Source of the DNA: JAWXUK01 sp044432725 | Lineage (GTDB): Bacteria > Bacillota > Clostridia > Oscillospirales > Oscillospiraceae | Direction: 5' to 3' | NCBI GenBank assembly: GCA_044432725.1 | Contig: JAWXUL010000002.1 | Coordinates: 124,001 to 188,000 of the forward strand | DNA length: 64,000 bases | Shown here: positions 10,240-19,152 of the stretch, one piece after another | Position numbering within the stretch: the first letter of the stretch is position 1 | How the letters are laid out: every line of letters begins with the position of its first letter | Position numbers and translations under genes: made by a program | The notes under the pieces: generated by a model | What the model was told of the DNA's origin: nothing | The model's input: only the letters and a program-made list of their open reading frames with translations | Databases searched by the model: none

Positions 10240-13200
10240 ATGGATTTGACCACAGACTTTAGCGGGCTTTTCACTCCCCAAAGTGATGAATTAACCTTTG
10301 AAGCCTTGATGGATCGGGTGCAAGAGTTGGAAGAACGTGTTGCCATGCAAAGCATTGACCGTTTGACAGGCGTGCTTTCTACAGACGAGTACCATTCTGC
10401 TGTCAAACGGATTTTAAGAGAATATCCAGATGAACAATTTGTCATGTGGCGCTTTGACATTGATAAATTTCAAACCGTTAATAACCTGTTTGGGGTGGAC
10501 GAAGGCAATCGCTTGCTGGTCTATTGTGCAAAATATCTTATGAGCAATACCCGACGTGATCGTTGTACTGCTGTGGGTCGCATGGGCGGGGATGTGTTCT
10601 CTGGCATCACTCCCTTTTCTGAATCAGGGATGTCCTCTGGAGACGAGGGGAATCACTGGCTGACTGCCACAGCCACTTTGGCGAATATGGAAAGTTTTTT
10701 CAAAGGTTTTCGGGATGATTTTCGTTTTTCTGTCACCATCGGATTTTATCAAATCGAGAACCACAATGACCCTTTTGAAATTTTATATTCTCGTACCCTT
10801 GCTGCTGCCAAAGCTTGCAAGGATAGTAGCGAGCGTATTTATTCTTTTTACGACAAAGCCCTCAGTCTTGCCATTGAAGAAAAACAAATTATCACAGCAG
10901 AGATGCATAGTGCTTTGGAGAACGGAGAATTTACAGTTTACCTCCAACCAAAGGTGCGACTTTCTGACCTAAGCCTTGTAGGGGCAGAGGCTTTGGTCCG
11001 TTGGATTCATCCCAAAAAGGGAAGAATCCCACCAGATAGTTTTATCCCCATTTTTGAAGAAAACGGATTTATTACAAAACTTGATTTATATGTTTTGCGT
11101 CGTTGCTGTGCCTATATCCAAAGTTGGATGAGACAGGGCTTGAATCTGATTCCTTTGTCTGTGAATCTATCTCAAATGGATCTATCCACCCCTGGTTTGC
11201 CTTTTAAAATCCAAGCTGTGTTGGAAGAATACAAAGTGGCGGCACACTATATCCATCTAGAGATCACAGAGTCTGCTTATGCAGATGATGTGGAGCAAGT
11301 CAATGGAGTGACACAAGCTTTTAAAGATCTTGGCTTTCATCTGGAGATGGACGATTTCGGAAAAGGCTATTCCTCTTTGAACATGATTGCCGAGCTTCCC
11401 ATTGATACTTTGAAACTGGATATGGGATTTTTGCAAGGGGATCAAGAAGGATCTGGAAAGGTGATTTCTTTTGTCACTGGTTTGGCAAGACATATGGAGC
11501 TGACCACTGTGGCAGAGGGGATTGAAACCCAAGAACAGCTTGCTTTTTTGCGTAGCATCAACTGTGACTGTGGTCAAGGGTATCTCTTTTCTAAGCCTAT
11601 GCCCAAGGCAGAATTTGACGCTTTTATGCGTGAGAGCAACATTGCCGCCATGCGTTATCGTGTGAAGCGGGTGGACCGCACAGTGGCAGAATATGCGGGC
11701 TGGAATACCCATGACATTTGGAATCCTGATTCTTCTTTTAGCAAAATGTTTAACGTCTTTGCTGGTGGTGTGGGTGTGGGCGAGCTGTCCCTTTTGACTG
11801 GGGAGATTCGCCTGACTCGTTATAACGCTGCTTTGGTAGAGGTGCTGAATACCACCCATGAATTATTGAAACATTATGACACTCTCTTGCCTCTGATTCA
11901 TCCTGAAGATGTGGGAAAAATAAAAGAAGCCATGACCCGAATCAGCGACCCCAAGGATTGGAATACTGATTTTGGTTTGTGCCAATTAGACCTACGATTC
12001 CAAGTGCTAAAGCCCAGCCATGACGAAGAGGGAAAACCCTTGGCACAGGAAAAGGAATACACTTGGGTTCGTGTGAAATGGCGTCTGGCAGAGTTTTCTG
12101 CTGAAACAAGAAGTTATGTGATTTTAATGACCAACGTGAACAGCTTTCATCAAGACCTTGAAGAGATGGCAGAACGTTTGGAACAGGTGGATGATTTAGA
12201 GCGGCAAATGGCTGTCTTTTCACAGGCTGGTCTTTCTGGGGCTGCGACCCTTCGCTTTCCAGTGGACAGTGAACCTGAGATTGTTTATGCTAATCAGCAT
12301 TTCATGAGCCTACACTCCATGGAAGAGGAGTATGATAGCTTACAGTTCCCTCTTTACTTGGATGAACTATTGGATGATGCTGGTGCCAAAGCTGTGGCTT
12401 CTCATTTTTATAACTTCTTCCAATCTGGAGAGAAGGTGTTTGAGTGGAACATCAAACGTACAGATAAAAAAGGTGTGTTTCGTAACACCATGTCCAACGG
12501 TCGGATTCGCTATGAAGGGGACATTATTTATGTAGATTTGGTTCTTTCTGCTTTGAACGAAGTCTCTGCGTTGGAATCTGAATTACACCAAACCATCAAA
12601 AATACCGATGAAATTTTGGACTCTGCTGATGTGACTGTCATTGACTTTGCAAAAGGGGTTCTGCACTATGGCTCAGACCTCCAATCTGCCTATGCTTTGC
12701 CTGCTGTGGCGAATTTCAATCCTGCAGAGGGCTTTCCCCATTCTTCTATTTTCCACCCTGATTCCTTGGCGATTTTCGAAGGCTGTGTGGCTGAACTGCT
12801 ACAAATCCCTGGTGTAAAAACCATAGAAGTTTGGATGCGTCACAGCGACTATGTGGATTACTCCTTGCGCCGATGTACCTTTTATTCTGTGTTGGACAAA
12901 GAGACTGACAAGGTGTATCAAGTGCGTGGTGTGAGCCATGATATCACTTTTGAAAAATATGGTACTGAAAATGTTCCTGTGGCTCAGATTGTCACCCATA
13001 TCCCTGATGGCTTAGTGGTCTTTTCTGCGATCACTGGAAAGCTTCTTTTTGCCAATCAGAGTTATTATCAAATCATTGGTGTCAGCCAAAGGAAGATGGA
13101 AGAAGAATTTAAAAACTATCCACTTCTCCTGATTTCTGATGAACCTTCTCCTGATTTGGCACTGCCAGAAATCGAAGTAGAAGGGAAAGACTTCTCCAGA

Positions 13201-14178
13201 GAGGCACAGCTAAAAAATCACGCCATGCGTTGGATTGAATTCATTGGGGTGCGTCAAGGCACTTACGTTTATGGAACTGTGCGTGATATCACTTTAAGAA
13301 AAGAACTGGAAATACAGCTGAATCGAGAAACCAATTTCACAGAGATTTGGAACAACATTGCTGACGAACTTCTGTTCCGAGTGAATATTCAAGAAAAAAC
13401 TGTTCTTTTCAGTGGGAAAGCCACTGCCAGTTTTGATTTACCCTCTTATGGGATACCATTTACCATGGATACTCTGTACAAAGGGATGATTTGCGAAGAG
13501 TATGAAGAAGCTTATTACGAAATGGCAAAAGACATCAAAAACGGCATAGAAAAAACTTATGACTTGCAATTAAAAATGAAAAATGGCAATATTGCTTGGT
13601 ATCGTTTTGAGTATCGTATTGTCAGAGAATCAGGGGAGCCTGCCTTTGCCATTGGTAAGGCGTTGAATATCGACTATCAAGTGGAGCTTTTGGAAAAATT
13701 AGAACGAGATATGCTCACTGGTACTTTTAATAAAAATGCCATGAAAGTCCGTTGCAACCAGATTTTAAATAGTAGTTTCGCCATTGATAACCCAGATGCC
13801 AAACAAGAGCACGCTTTGTTGGTGCTACGGATTTCTAATTATCGAGAAATCACAAGTCAGCTCAATTACAATGGACGAGACGAGCTTTTGGTGCAAGTGG
13901 CAGAACGCATGACAAAACGTTTTCGTGATACAGATATGGTGGGACGGACTGCAGAGGATACTTTTGTGATCTTCATGCGTAATGTAGCAAATAAAAATAC
14001 AGCGCTCCAAAAAATATCGGACCTTTATGGTGACTTTAACTTGATGAACACCATCATTCGTGAAGGTGGGAAGATGGAGTTTACCATCCGATGTGCTTAT
14101 GCATCTAAAGATGGCACAAGTTATGATGTATTATTGAAAAATGCAGAAGTTGTGCCTGTGGATATGGAAATTTATTAA
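10240..14178 (+). CDS. Large GGDEF-EAL-PAS protein (probable c-di-GMP phosphodiesterase)
   Basis: A 1312-aa cytosolic protein, unusually long for the family, with no membrane helix. Order: an N-terminal GGDEF domain (about 38-205) with a degenerate GGDVF signature (116-120); an EAL domain (about 215-465); two or more PAS-like sensor segments (about 500-1150); and a C-terminal GGDEF-like domain whose signature is reduced to AEDTF. The EAL core is intact: EALVRW (250), SVNLSQ, EITESAY, DDFGKGYSS (371-379), AEGIET and GQGYLFSKP. The expected activity is therefore c-di-GMP hydrolysis, with the GGDEF units as regulators rather than cyclases (inference). The ribosome site is AGAGAGGA; a TATAAT lies at 10193-10198. 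Confidence 0.9.
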   Translation: MDLTTDFSGLFTPQSDELTFEALMDRVQELEERVAMQSIDRLTGVLSTDEYHSAVKRILREYPDEQFVMWRFDIDKFQTVNNLFGVDEGNRLLVYCAKYLMSNTRRDRCTAVGRMGGDVFSGITPFSESGMSSGDEGNHWLTATATLANMESFFKGFRDDFRFSVTIGFYQIENHNDPFEILYSRTLAAAKACKDSSERIYSFYDKALSLAIEEKQIITAEMHSALENGEFTVYLQPKVRLSDLSLVGAEALVRWIHPKKGRIPPDSFIPIFEENGFITKLDLYVLRRCCAYIQSWMRQGLNLIPLSVNLSQMDLSTPGLPFKIQAVLEEYKVAAHYIHLEITESAYADDVEQVNGVTQAFKDLGFHLEMDDFGKGYSSLNMIAELPIDTLKLDMGFLQGDQEGSGKVISFVTGLARHMELTTVAEGIETQEQLAFLRSINCDCGQGYLFSKPMPKAEFDAFMRESNIAAMRYRVKRVDRTVAEYAGWNTHDIWNPDSSFSKMFNVFAGGVGVGELSLLTGEIRLTRYNAALVEVLNTTHELLKHYDTLLPLIHPEDVGKIKEAMTRISDPKDWNTDFGLCQLDLRFQVLKPSHDEEGKPLAQEKEYTWVRVKWRLAEFSAETRSYVILMTNVNSFHQDLEEMAERLEQVDDLERQMAVFSQAGLSGAATLRFPVDSEPEIVYANQHFMSLHSMEEEYDSLQFPLYLDELLDDAGAKAVASHFYNFFQSGEKVFEWNIKRTDKKGVFRNTMSNGRIRYEGDIIYVDLVLSALNEVSALESELHQTIKNTDEILDSADVTVIDFAKGVLHYGSDLQSAYALPAVANFNPAEGFPHSSIFHPDSLAIFEGCVAELLQIPGVKTIEVWMRHSDYVDYSLRRCTFYSVLDKETDKVYQVRGVSHDITFEKYGTENVPVAQIVTHIPDGLVVFSAITGKLLFANQSYYQIIGVSQRKMEEEFKNYPLLLISDEPSPDLALPEIEVEGKDFSREAQLKNHAMRWIEFIGVRQGTYVYGTVRDITLRKELEIQLNRETNFTEIWNNIADELLFRVNIQEKTVLFSGKATASFDLPSYGIPFTMDTLYKGMICEEYEEAYYEMAKDIKNGIEKTYDLQLKMKNGNIAWYRFEYRIVRESGEPAFAIGKALNIDYQVELLEKLERDMLTGTFNKNAMKVRCNQILNSSFAIDNPDAKQEHALLVLRISNYREITSQLNYNGRDELLVQVAERMTKRFRDTDMVGRTAEDTFVIFMRNVANKNTALQKISDLYGDFNLMNTIIREGGKMEFTIRCAYASKDGTSYDVLLKNAEVVPVDMEIY

Positions 14179-14182
14179 GAGA

Positions 14183-14268
14183 AAACCTCGAAAGACCAAT
14201 ATATAAGTATGATTCTGAGTCCTTCTTCTGGTGCAACGGACAGGGGAGGGATTGGTCTTTCGGTTTTT
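14183..14268 (+). terminator. Long-loop terminator after the GGDEF-EAL gene
   Basis: CGAAAGACCAAT (14189-14200) pairs with ATTGGTCTTTCG (14251-14262), the stem extending outward with one bulge, then six T residues at 14263-14268. The 50-base apical region can form an inner GTCC/GGAC helix, so this is more elaborate than a simple terminator. Confidence 0.75.
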
Positions 14269-14319
14269 TCCACAATAACAAAAAGGCAGTCTTATGATCT
14301 TGCCAGATAGGTAATTATT

Positions 14320-15087
14320 ATGTTTTTTGATACCCATGCCCATTATGATGCCCCTCAATTTGGGGAAGATGCAAAAGAAATATTGAAAAGTCTTCCTGAA
14401 GAAGGGGTTTCACTGGTGCTGAATGTTGGTTGTGATATTCCAAGCTCTCAACAAGCCATAGCCTTCGCAGAAGAGTTTCCTCATGTTTACGCTGCAGTGG
14501 GGATGCACCCTGGAGAATTAAATGGGAACGACCTTGAAGAAAGCTTATCACAGCTGAAAAAGCTTGCCCAAGGGGAAAAAGTTGTGGCTATTGGGGAAAT
14601 TGGTCTGGATTATTATTGGGAAGAGAACTTGCCCCCATCTGAGCAATTAGATTTCTTTCATAAGCAAATGGAATTATCAGAAGAATTATTACTCCCTGTT
14701 ATCATTCACGACCGTGAAGCCCACAAAGATTCTTTGGAAGCAGTGAAGGGACATCCCAAACTCACTGGTGTTTTTCACTGTTATTCTGGCTCTGTAGAGA
14801 TGGCAAGAGATTTGCTGAATCTGGGGTATTACCTCTCTTTTACAGGGGTGATTAGCTATAAAAATGCCCGAAAGACTTTAGAAGTTGTGGACTTCGTTCC
14901 AATGGATCGTATTTTATTGGAAACTGATGCTCCCTATCTTTCCCCAGTCCCAAATCGAGGGAAAAGAAATGACTCTCGGAATCTAAAATATACTGCCCAA
15001 GTGGTGGCAGAACGAAAAGGGATTTCCCTAGAAGAAGTGGCTGAATTGACCACTGCCAACGGAAAGGCTCTGTTCTCGATCAGCTGA
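14320..15087 (+). CDS. TatD family metal-dependent hydrolase (DNase)
   Basis: A 255-aa TIM-barrel metal-dependent hydrolase of the TatD family, implicated in 3'-5' nuclease activity and DNA repair. Metal ligands are visible: DTHAHYD at residues 4-10, GEIGLDYYW near 90, VIIHDREAH, VFHCYSG, and the late Asp in LETDAPYL. Length is normal. In many Firmicutes tatD follows metG; here metG is 14 kb away on the other strand. The ribosome site is a modest AGGTAATT before ATG. Confidence 0.93.
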   Translation: MFFDTHAHYDAPQFGEDAKEILKSLPEEGVSLVLNVGCDIPSSQQAIAFAEEFPHVYAAVGMHPGELNGNDLEESLSQLKKLAQGEKVVAIGEIGLDYYWEENLPPSEQLDFFHKQMELSEELLLPVIIHDREAHKDSLEAVKGHPKLTGVFHCYSGSVEMARDLLNLGYYLSFTGVISYKNARKTLEVVDFVPMDRILLETDAPYLSPVPNRGKRNDSRNLKYTAQVVAERKGISLEEVAELTTANGKALFSIS

Positions 15088-15176
15088 TTGTTAGTGCTGA
15101 TAGCGTCATGAAAGATACAGATTTGTGGATCTTTTTTCCAGTGAATCTGAATCATTGAATCATAAGGAGTGATTTT

Positions 15177-16541
15177 ATGGTAACTCTCATAAAAAATAGC
15201 CAAATCGTCACAGAAACTAAAGTTTTTTGTGGCGATATCCTTTTTGATGAGAAGATTCTTGCCATTGGCAACAATCTTTCCATTGAAGAAGGAGAAGTAT
15301 TAGAAGGATATATCGTCCTTGCTGGGGGTGTGGATATCCACACTCACATGACCCTTGATGTGGGGATTGCCAAAGTGGTGGATGATTTCGTGTCAGGTGG
15401 GCAAGCTGCTCTTTGTGGTGGCACCACAAGCATCATTGACCATGTGGGTTTTGCACCTGTGGATTCTCCACTTTCCACAAGTCCACATGAATATGTGGAA
15501 AAGAATGGGGATAAGGCAGCCATTGATTTTGGTTTGCATGGAGTTTTTCAACATTTCCACAAAAATACTTTAGAGGAGATGAAGGTACTTGCGGAAGAGG
15601 GAATCACCTCTTTTAAGATTTATTTGACCTATGACTATCGTTTACAAGACGAAGATATCGTAGAAATTTTGCAAAAAACCAAAGAGTGGGGGATTCTACC
15701 CATTTTCCATGCAGAAAATCACCAGATGGTCACCAATCTGAAAGAAAGCTTTGTGGAAAAAGGGAATCTCTCTGCCCAATATCATCCACTAAGTCGACCT
15801 GCCGAGGCAGAGGCACTAGCCATCAAGCATCTTGTTTCTCTTGCCAAAGAAGCTGGGAATGCGCCTATTTATATTGCCCATCTTTCCTCTCAATTAGGTT
15901 TAGAGGAAGTCATCCAAGGAAAAAAAGAAGGGAATCCCTATATTTACGCAGAGACTTGTCCACAATATTTAATGCTCACAGATGAAGTTTATGACAATCC
16001 AGTGGAAGGCTTGAAATATATCCTTTCTCCTCCCATTCACAAGAAGGAGGACAGGGAAGCATTGTGGCAAGGATTGATGGATGGACATATCCAAACCATT
16101 GGGACAGATCACTGTCCATTTCATTTTTATGGCGCTAAGCAACGTGGGAAGGATAATTTCACCCTTTGTCCCAACGGTGCCCCTGGGGTGGCAGAGCGAT
16201 TGCCTCTGCTCTATGTAGAAGCTGTGGAAAAGAGAGGGATGAGTCTGTGTGATTTTTCCAAGCTTGTCTCTGGCAATCCTGCGAAATTTGCTGGGCTTTA
16301 TCCTGAAAAAGGAAGTCTAACAGTGGGAAGCGACAGCGATTTACTGCTCTTTTCTCCAGATTGCAAGGATATAGTGCAGATTGACCTTCTGGAGGGGAAT
16401 GCTGATTACTCTCTTTATGAAGGGTTCCCCATGCAGACTGTTCAGCGTGTTTATCAGCGTGGGAAGCTTGTGGTGGAGCATGGCAAGTGCATCGGTGGCT
16501 CTGGTGGGTATTTGCCACGGAAAAAGTATGTGTTTGGCTGA
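15177..16541 (+). CDS. Dihydropyrimidinase / D-hydantoinase-like amidohydrolase
   Basis: A 454-aa amidohydrolase of the cyclic-amidase group that opens hydantoin or dihydropyrimidine rings. The binuclear metal site is readable: GVDIHTHM (His55, His57), a carboxylated lysine in TSFKIYLTYDY (Lys147), FHAENH, YIAHLSS and the catalytic Asp in IGTDHCPF. The Tyr of TYDY is also present, supporting dihydropyrimidinase/hydantoinase rather than allantoinase or dihydroorotase. No uptake or pyrimidine-breakdown partner genes are adjacent, so the substrate is uncertain. The ribosome site is AAGGAGTGATTTT. The 80-bp repeat array begins about 40 bases after its stop. Confidence 0.88.
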   Translation: MVTLIKNSQIVTETKVFCGDILFDEKILAIGNNLSIEEGEVLEGYIVLAGGVDIHTHMTLDVGIAKVVDDFVSGGQAALCGGTTSIIDHVGFAPVDSPLSTSPHEYVEKNGDKAAIDFGLHGVFQHFHKNTLEEMKVLAEEGITSFKIYLTYDYRLQDEDIVEILQKTKEWGILPIFHAENHQMVTNLKESFVEKGNLSAQYHPLSRPAEAEALAIKHLVSLAKEAGNAPIYIAHLSSQLGLEEVIQGKKEGNPYIYAETCPQYLMLTDEVYDNPVEGLKYILSPPIHKKEDREALWQGLMDGHIQTIGTDHCPFHFYGAKQRGKDNFTLCPNGAPGVAERLPLLYVEAVEKRGMSLCDFSKLVSGNPAKFAGLYPEKGSLTVGSDSDLLLFSPDCKDIVQIDLLEGNADYSLYEGFPMQTVQRVYQRGKLVVEHGKCIGGSGGYLPRKKYVFG

Positions 16542-16580
16542 TCCATAGGGACTATTACCTACAGAGGAAGTGTTTTCCAC

Positions 16581-16770
16581 ACCTTCCCTCTCAGTCAGCT
16601 ACGCTGACAGCTCTCCCAGAGGGAGAGCCATGAACGACTGGAGAGAGGGCGTTCTCCCAAACCTACCCTCTCAGTCAGCTACGCTGACAGCTCTCCCAGA
16701 GGGAGAGCCATGAACGACTGGAGAGAGGGCGTTCTCCCAAACCTACCCTCTCAGTCAGCTATGCTGACAG
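16581..16770. repeat. 80-bp tandem palindromic repeat, about 2.4 copies
   Basis: Units begin at 16581, 16661 and 16741 (partial third copy). Each full unit contains GTCAGCtacGCTGAC and GCTCTCCCagaGGGAGAGC hairpins, followed by a non-palindromic spacer. The first two units are nearly identical. The third is cut off after the first hairpin and has one change (TAC to TAT) in the loop. No open reading frame or integrase is associated. It fills the gap between the convergent dihydropyrimidinase and rsmI genes (16542-16844). Confidence 0.9.
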
Positions 16771-16781
16771 CAAAAATTTAA

Positions 16782-16823
16782 AAACCAGAGAACTCCTTGA
16801 ACTGGAGTTCTCTGGTTTCTTTT
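16782..16823. terminator. Bidirectional terminator between hydantoinase and rsmI
   Basis: A perfect 15-bp stem, AAACCAGAGAACTCC (16782-16796) with GGAGTTCTCTGGTTT (16804-16818), is flanked by A-runs and T-runs and serves the two convergent genes. Confidence 0.92.
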
Positions 16824-16844
16824 TATGCTGTAAATAGAATCGAT

Positions 16845-17672
16845 TTATTCAATCAAAAATTTTCCCTCTTGGTATAAGAGGTTTTTTGCCACGCCTGTTT
16901 CCTTTGCGATTTCTTTTACACTGGCAGAAAAGCTTTTTCCCTCTGCCAAGGCTTGGCGAAGTTCCTCTAATGCAAGGGGCATGGGGTCAAAATCCTCTTC
17001 CTCTTGGGGGCAACCAGCCAGAACCAGAACAAATTCCCCCCGAGGTCTCACAGTTTCGTAATAGGAGATGGCTTCTCCGATTGTCATACGCAACACCTCT
17101 TCATGAATTTTGGTCAACTCACGGCAAAGGGAGATTTGACGCTGATCCCCGAAGGTTTGCTGAAAATCCAAAAGAGTTTGTGGTAGTTTGTGAGGGGCTT
17201 CGTAAAAAATCATGGTTCTCTCTTCTTTTTCCAAAGAGGCAAGGTGAGATTTTCTATTTTTCTTGTTCATGGCAAGAAAGCCTTCGAAGGTAAAGCGACC
17301 TGTGGCAATGCCACTGATGGAGATTGCCGTGGTCAAGGCGCAAGGTCCTGGCAAAGCAGTGACAGGGATGCCAGCTTCGATGCAACGACGAACCAAGTCT
17401 TCTCCGGGGTCGGAGATGGCTGGGGAGCCGGCATCGCTTACCAATGCACAGCTTTCCCCAGACAATAGACGAGATAGAATCTCTTCCCCCCCTCTCTCTT
17501 CGTTGTGACGATGATAAGGGAGAAGGGGTTTTTTGATAGAAAAATAGTGGAGGAGCTTTAGGGTCACTCTGGTGTCTTCTGCGGCAATGAAATCCACGGA
17601 AGAGAGCGTTTCCAAGGCTCGATGGGTGATATCACCCAAATTTCCCAAGGGGGTTGGAACTAAACTTAGCAC
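16845..17672 (-). CDS. rsmI: 16S rRNA 2'-O-ribose C1402 methyltransferase RsmI
   Basis: This tetrapyrrole-methylase-fold enzyme methylates the 2'-O of C1402 in 16S rRNA using SAM. Family motifs: LVPTPLGNLGDITHRAL at the N-terminus, AEDTRVT, and the SAM-binding SDAGSPAISDPG. A GTG start at 17672 is chosen because CAGGAGAA is correctly spaced and the resulting N-terminus matches the family; the longer frame begins inside prsA. The start lies one base after the prsA stop, so the genes are translationally coupled. About 275 aa. Confidence 0.95.
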   Translation of the reverse strand: MLSLVPTPLGNLGDITHRALETLSSVDFIAAEDTRVTLKLLHYFSIKKPLLPYHRHNEERGGEEILSRLLSGESCALVSDAGSPAISDPGEDLVRRCIEAGIPVTALPGPCALTTAISISGIATGRFTFEGFLAMNKKNRKSHLASLEKEERTMIFYEAPHKLPQTLLDFQQTFGDQRQISLCRELTKIHEEVLRMTIGEAISYYETVRPRGEFVLVLAGCPQEEEDFDPMPLALEELRQALAEGKSFSASVKEIAKETGVAKNLLYQEGKFLIE

Positions 17673-17673
17673 C

Positions 17674-18927
17674 TTATTCTCCTGTTTCTGTTGTCTCCTC
17701 ACTCATAAAGGCAGAAGACTGGGCACGGAAGACGTCTAAATTATCATAAAATAATTTCAAATCGATGTCGTTAAAGATATCCTTTGTTTCAATGGGGTAT
17801 TTGGCAAGCCAAGAATCTTGCAATTCTAGTGCCATTTCATTGATCATTTCGCTTAAATATGAACTATCTGGCACCAGTGGTAAACGGAGGATGATATGAT
17901 AGCCAAAGCTACTTTCTACGATGCCAGACATCTCGCCAATTTCTAGCGCAAGGGAGGCTGTTTCATAAGGTTCCACCATCATTCCCAGTGTGGCTGCGTA
18001 TCCTTCTGGTGAGCTGGTAGATCCTGGGTCTTCTGATAACTCTAACATCATTTCGTGGAAATCCTCTTCCAAGTTGCTAGAACCTTTTAAGGTATCCAAA
18101 ATGTCTTCTGCACGTGACAAAGCTTCACTTTTATTCGATATTTCTTCCCCAGCGTCGTCCAGAGTAGAAATTAAAATGTGTTTTGTATGATAGACCCCTT
18201 GGGCTTCCATTTCTGCTAGAATGGAGGCTTCGTCTGTGGGCACTTTGCTTCCATTTTCTCCATAGAACTGGTCGAACAGCTCTATGAACAAGTTATATGC
18301 TTCGCTGTTTTGCAAATACATTTCTTCGGTGGTACAGACTTGCCATAATGCCAAGTTATAGTTTAGCTCTGAATTACCTGTATCCGCCTTAATGCTGTCC
18401 AAGCCAGCTTCTGCTTCTGCATAATAACCCTCAGGCAAGCTTACGCCCTCTGCAGCCACTTCTGTGGGGATGATACGATACAGAGTAGCAAGTTCCACTG
18501 ATGTGCGCAGCATATAGTCTTCAAAAATTTCACCATCGCCCAAATCTTCTCCCCATGGGACATCGCCCAGACCATACATGGCATATGAGGATAATTCATC
18601 CAGTTGGGACAGTGTTAAGGAGAGTACTTCGAGAGCTGTGATATTGTGCTCTCCAGCAGTTGCGACCACGGTGGTGCCAGCGAGTCCTGCTGTTTCTAGG
18701 ATAATATCGGTCATTGCTTCCAAATCATATTCTGTTTTGGCTTCGATGGAGACAGAAGTGGATTGTTCTCCTGTGGGTTGTTGCTCTGTCCCTTGGCTGT
18801 CACTGGTACCCTCCACTTCTCCTGTGCTGTCGCTTGTTGTGCCTTCTGTGCTATTATCGCAAGCTGTCAAGGCAAAGAGCAGTGCTGTGCCTGTCAGTAA
18901 TGCTGCTAGTTTATTCTTGTGTTTCAT
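17674..18927 (-). CDS. PrsA-like peptidyl-prolyl isomerase lipoprotein
   Basis: A 417-aa extracytoplasmic foldase that would assist secreted proteins. The signal peptide ends in the lipobox LFALTAC, followed by a Ser/Thr/Glu-rich linker. A SurA_N-like helical region covers about 80-230, then a parvulin (PpiC) domain from VYHTKHILIST to SSFGYHIILRLPL (about 245-360). The parvulin domain is somewhat divergent, so isomerase activity is not certain. The C-terminal helix ends in ETTETGE. An extended -10 promoter lies upstream and rsmI is coupled downstream. Confidence 0.88.
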   Translation of the reverse strand: MKHKNKLAALLTGTALLFALTACDNSTEGTTSDSTGEVEGTSDSQGTEQQPTGEQSTSVSIEAKTEYDLEAMTDIILETAGLAGTTVVATAGEHNITALEVLSLTLSQLDELSSYAMYGLGDVPWGEDLGDGEIFEDYMLRTSVELATLYRIIPTEVAAEGVSLPEGYYAEAEAGLDSIKADTGNSELNYNLALWQVCTTEEMYLQNSEAYNLFIELFDQFYGENGSKVPTDEASILAEMEAQGVYHTKHILISTLDDAGEEISNKSEALSRAEDILDTLKGSSNLEEDFHEMMLELSEDPGSTSSPEGYAATLGMMVEPYETASLALEIGEMSGIVESSFGYHIILRLPLVPDSSYLSEMINEMALELQDSWLAKYPIETKDIFNDIDLKLFYDNLDVFRAQSSAFMSEETTETGE

Positions 18928-18973
18928 AAGTTTTTCCTTCCTTTCCCTAGGGTCGTCCTAGGATACAAAGGAT

Positions 18974-18982
18974 ATTATACCA
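18974..18982 (-). promoter_or_regulatory. Extended -10 promoter of prsA-rsmI
   Basis: TGGTATAAT on the minus strand, about 50 bases upstream of the prsA start. No good -35 is visible at 17 bases, which fits an extended -10 class. Confidence 0.6.
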
Positions 18983-19152
18983 TAAGATTTATGATGAAAC
19001 AATGATATTTTTATTAAAAAGAAAAAATTTTTCCTTCTCACCTTTGTTCTAGCCCTGTCAGAAACAACATAAGGTAATAGCACCAAGTAAAATGCTTCAG
19101 TGAGATGTCTGGCATATTTTCATGAAATCGCTACCAAGGAAGGAAGAACAAG

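Noticed and set aside
16581..16770. 80-bp repeats as a CRISPR or attC array
   Set aside because: Only 2.4 copies, each fully repetitive with no unique spacers, and no integrase or cas gene.
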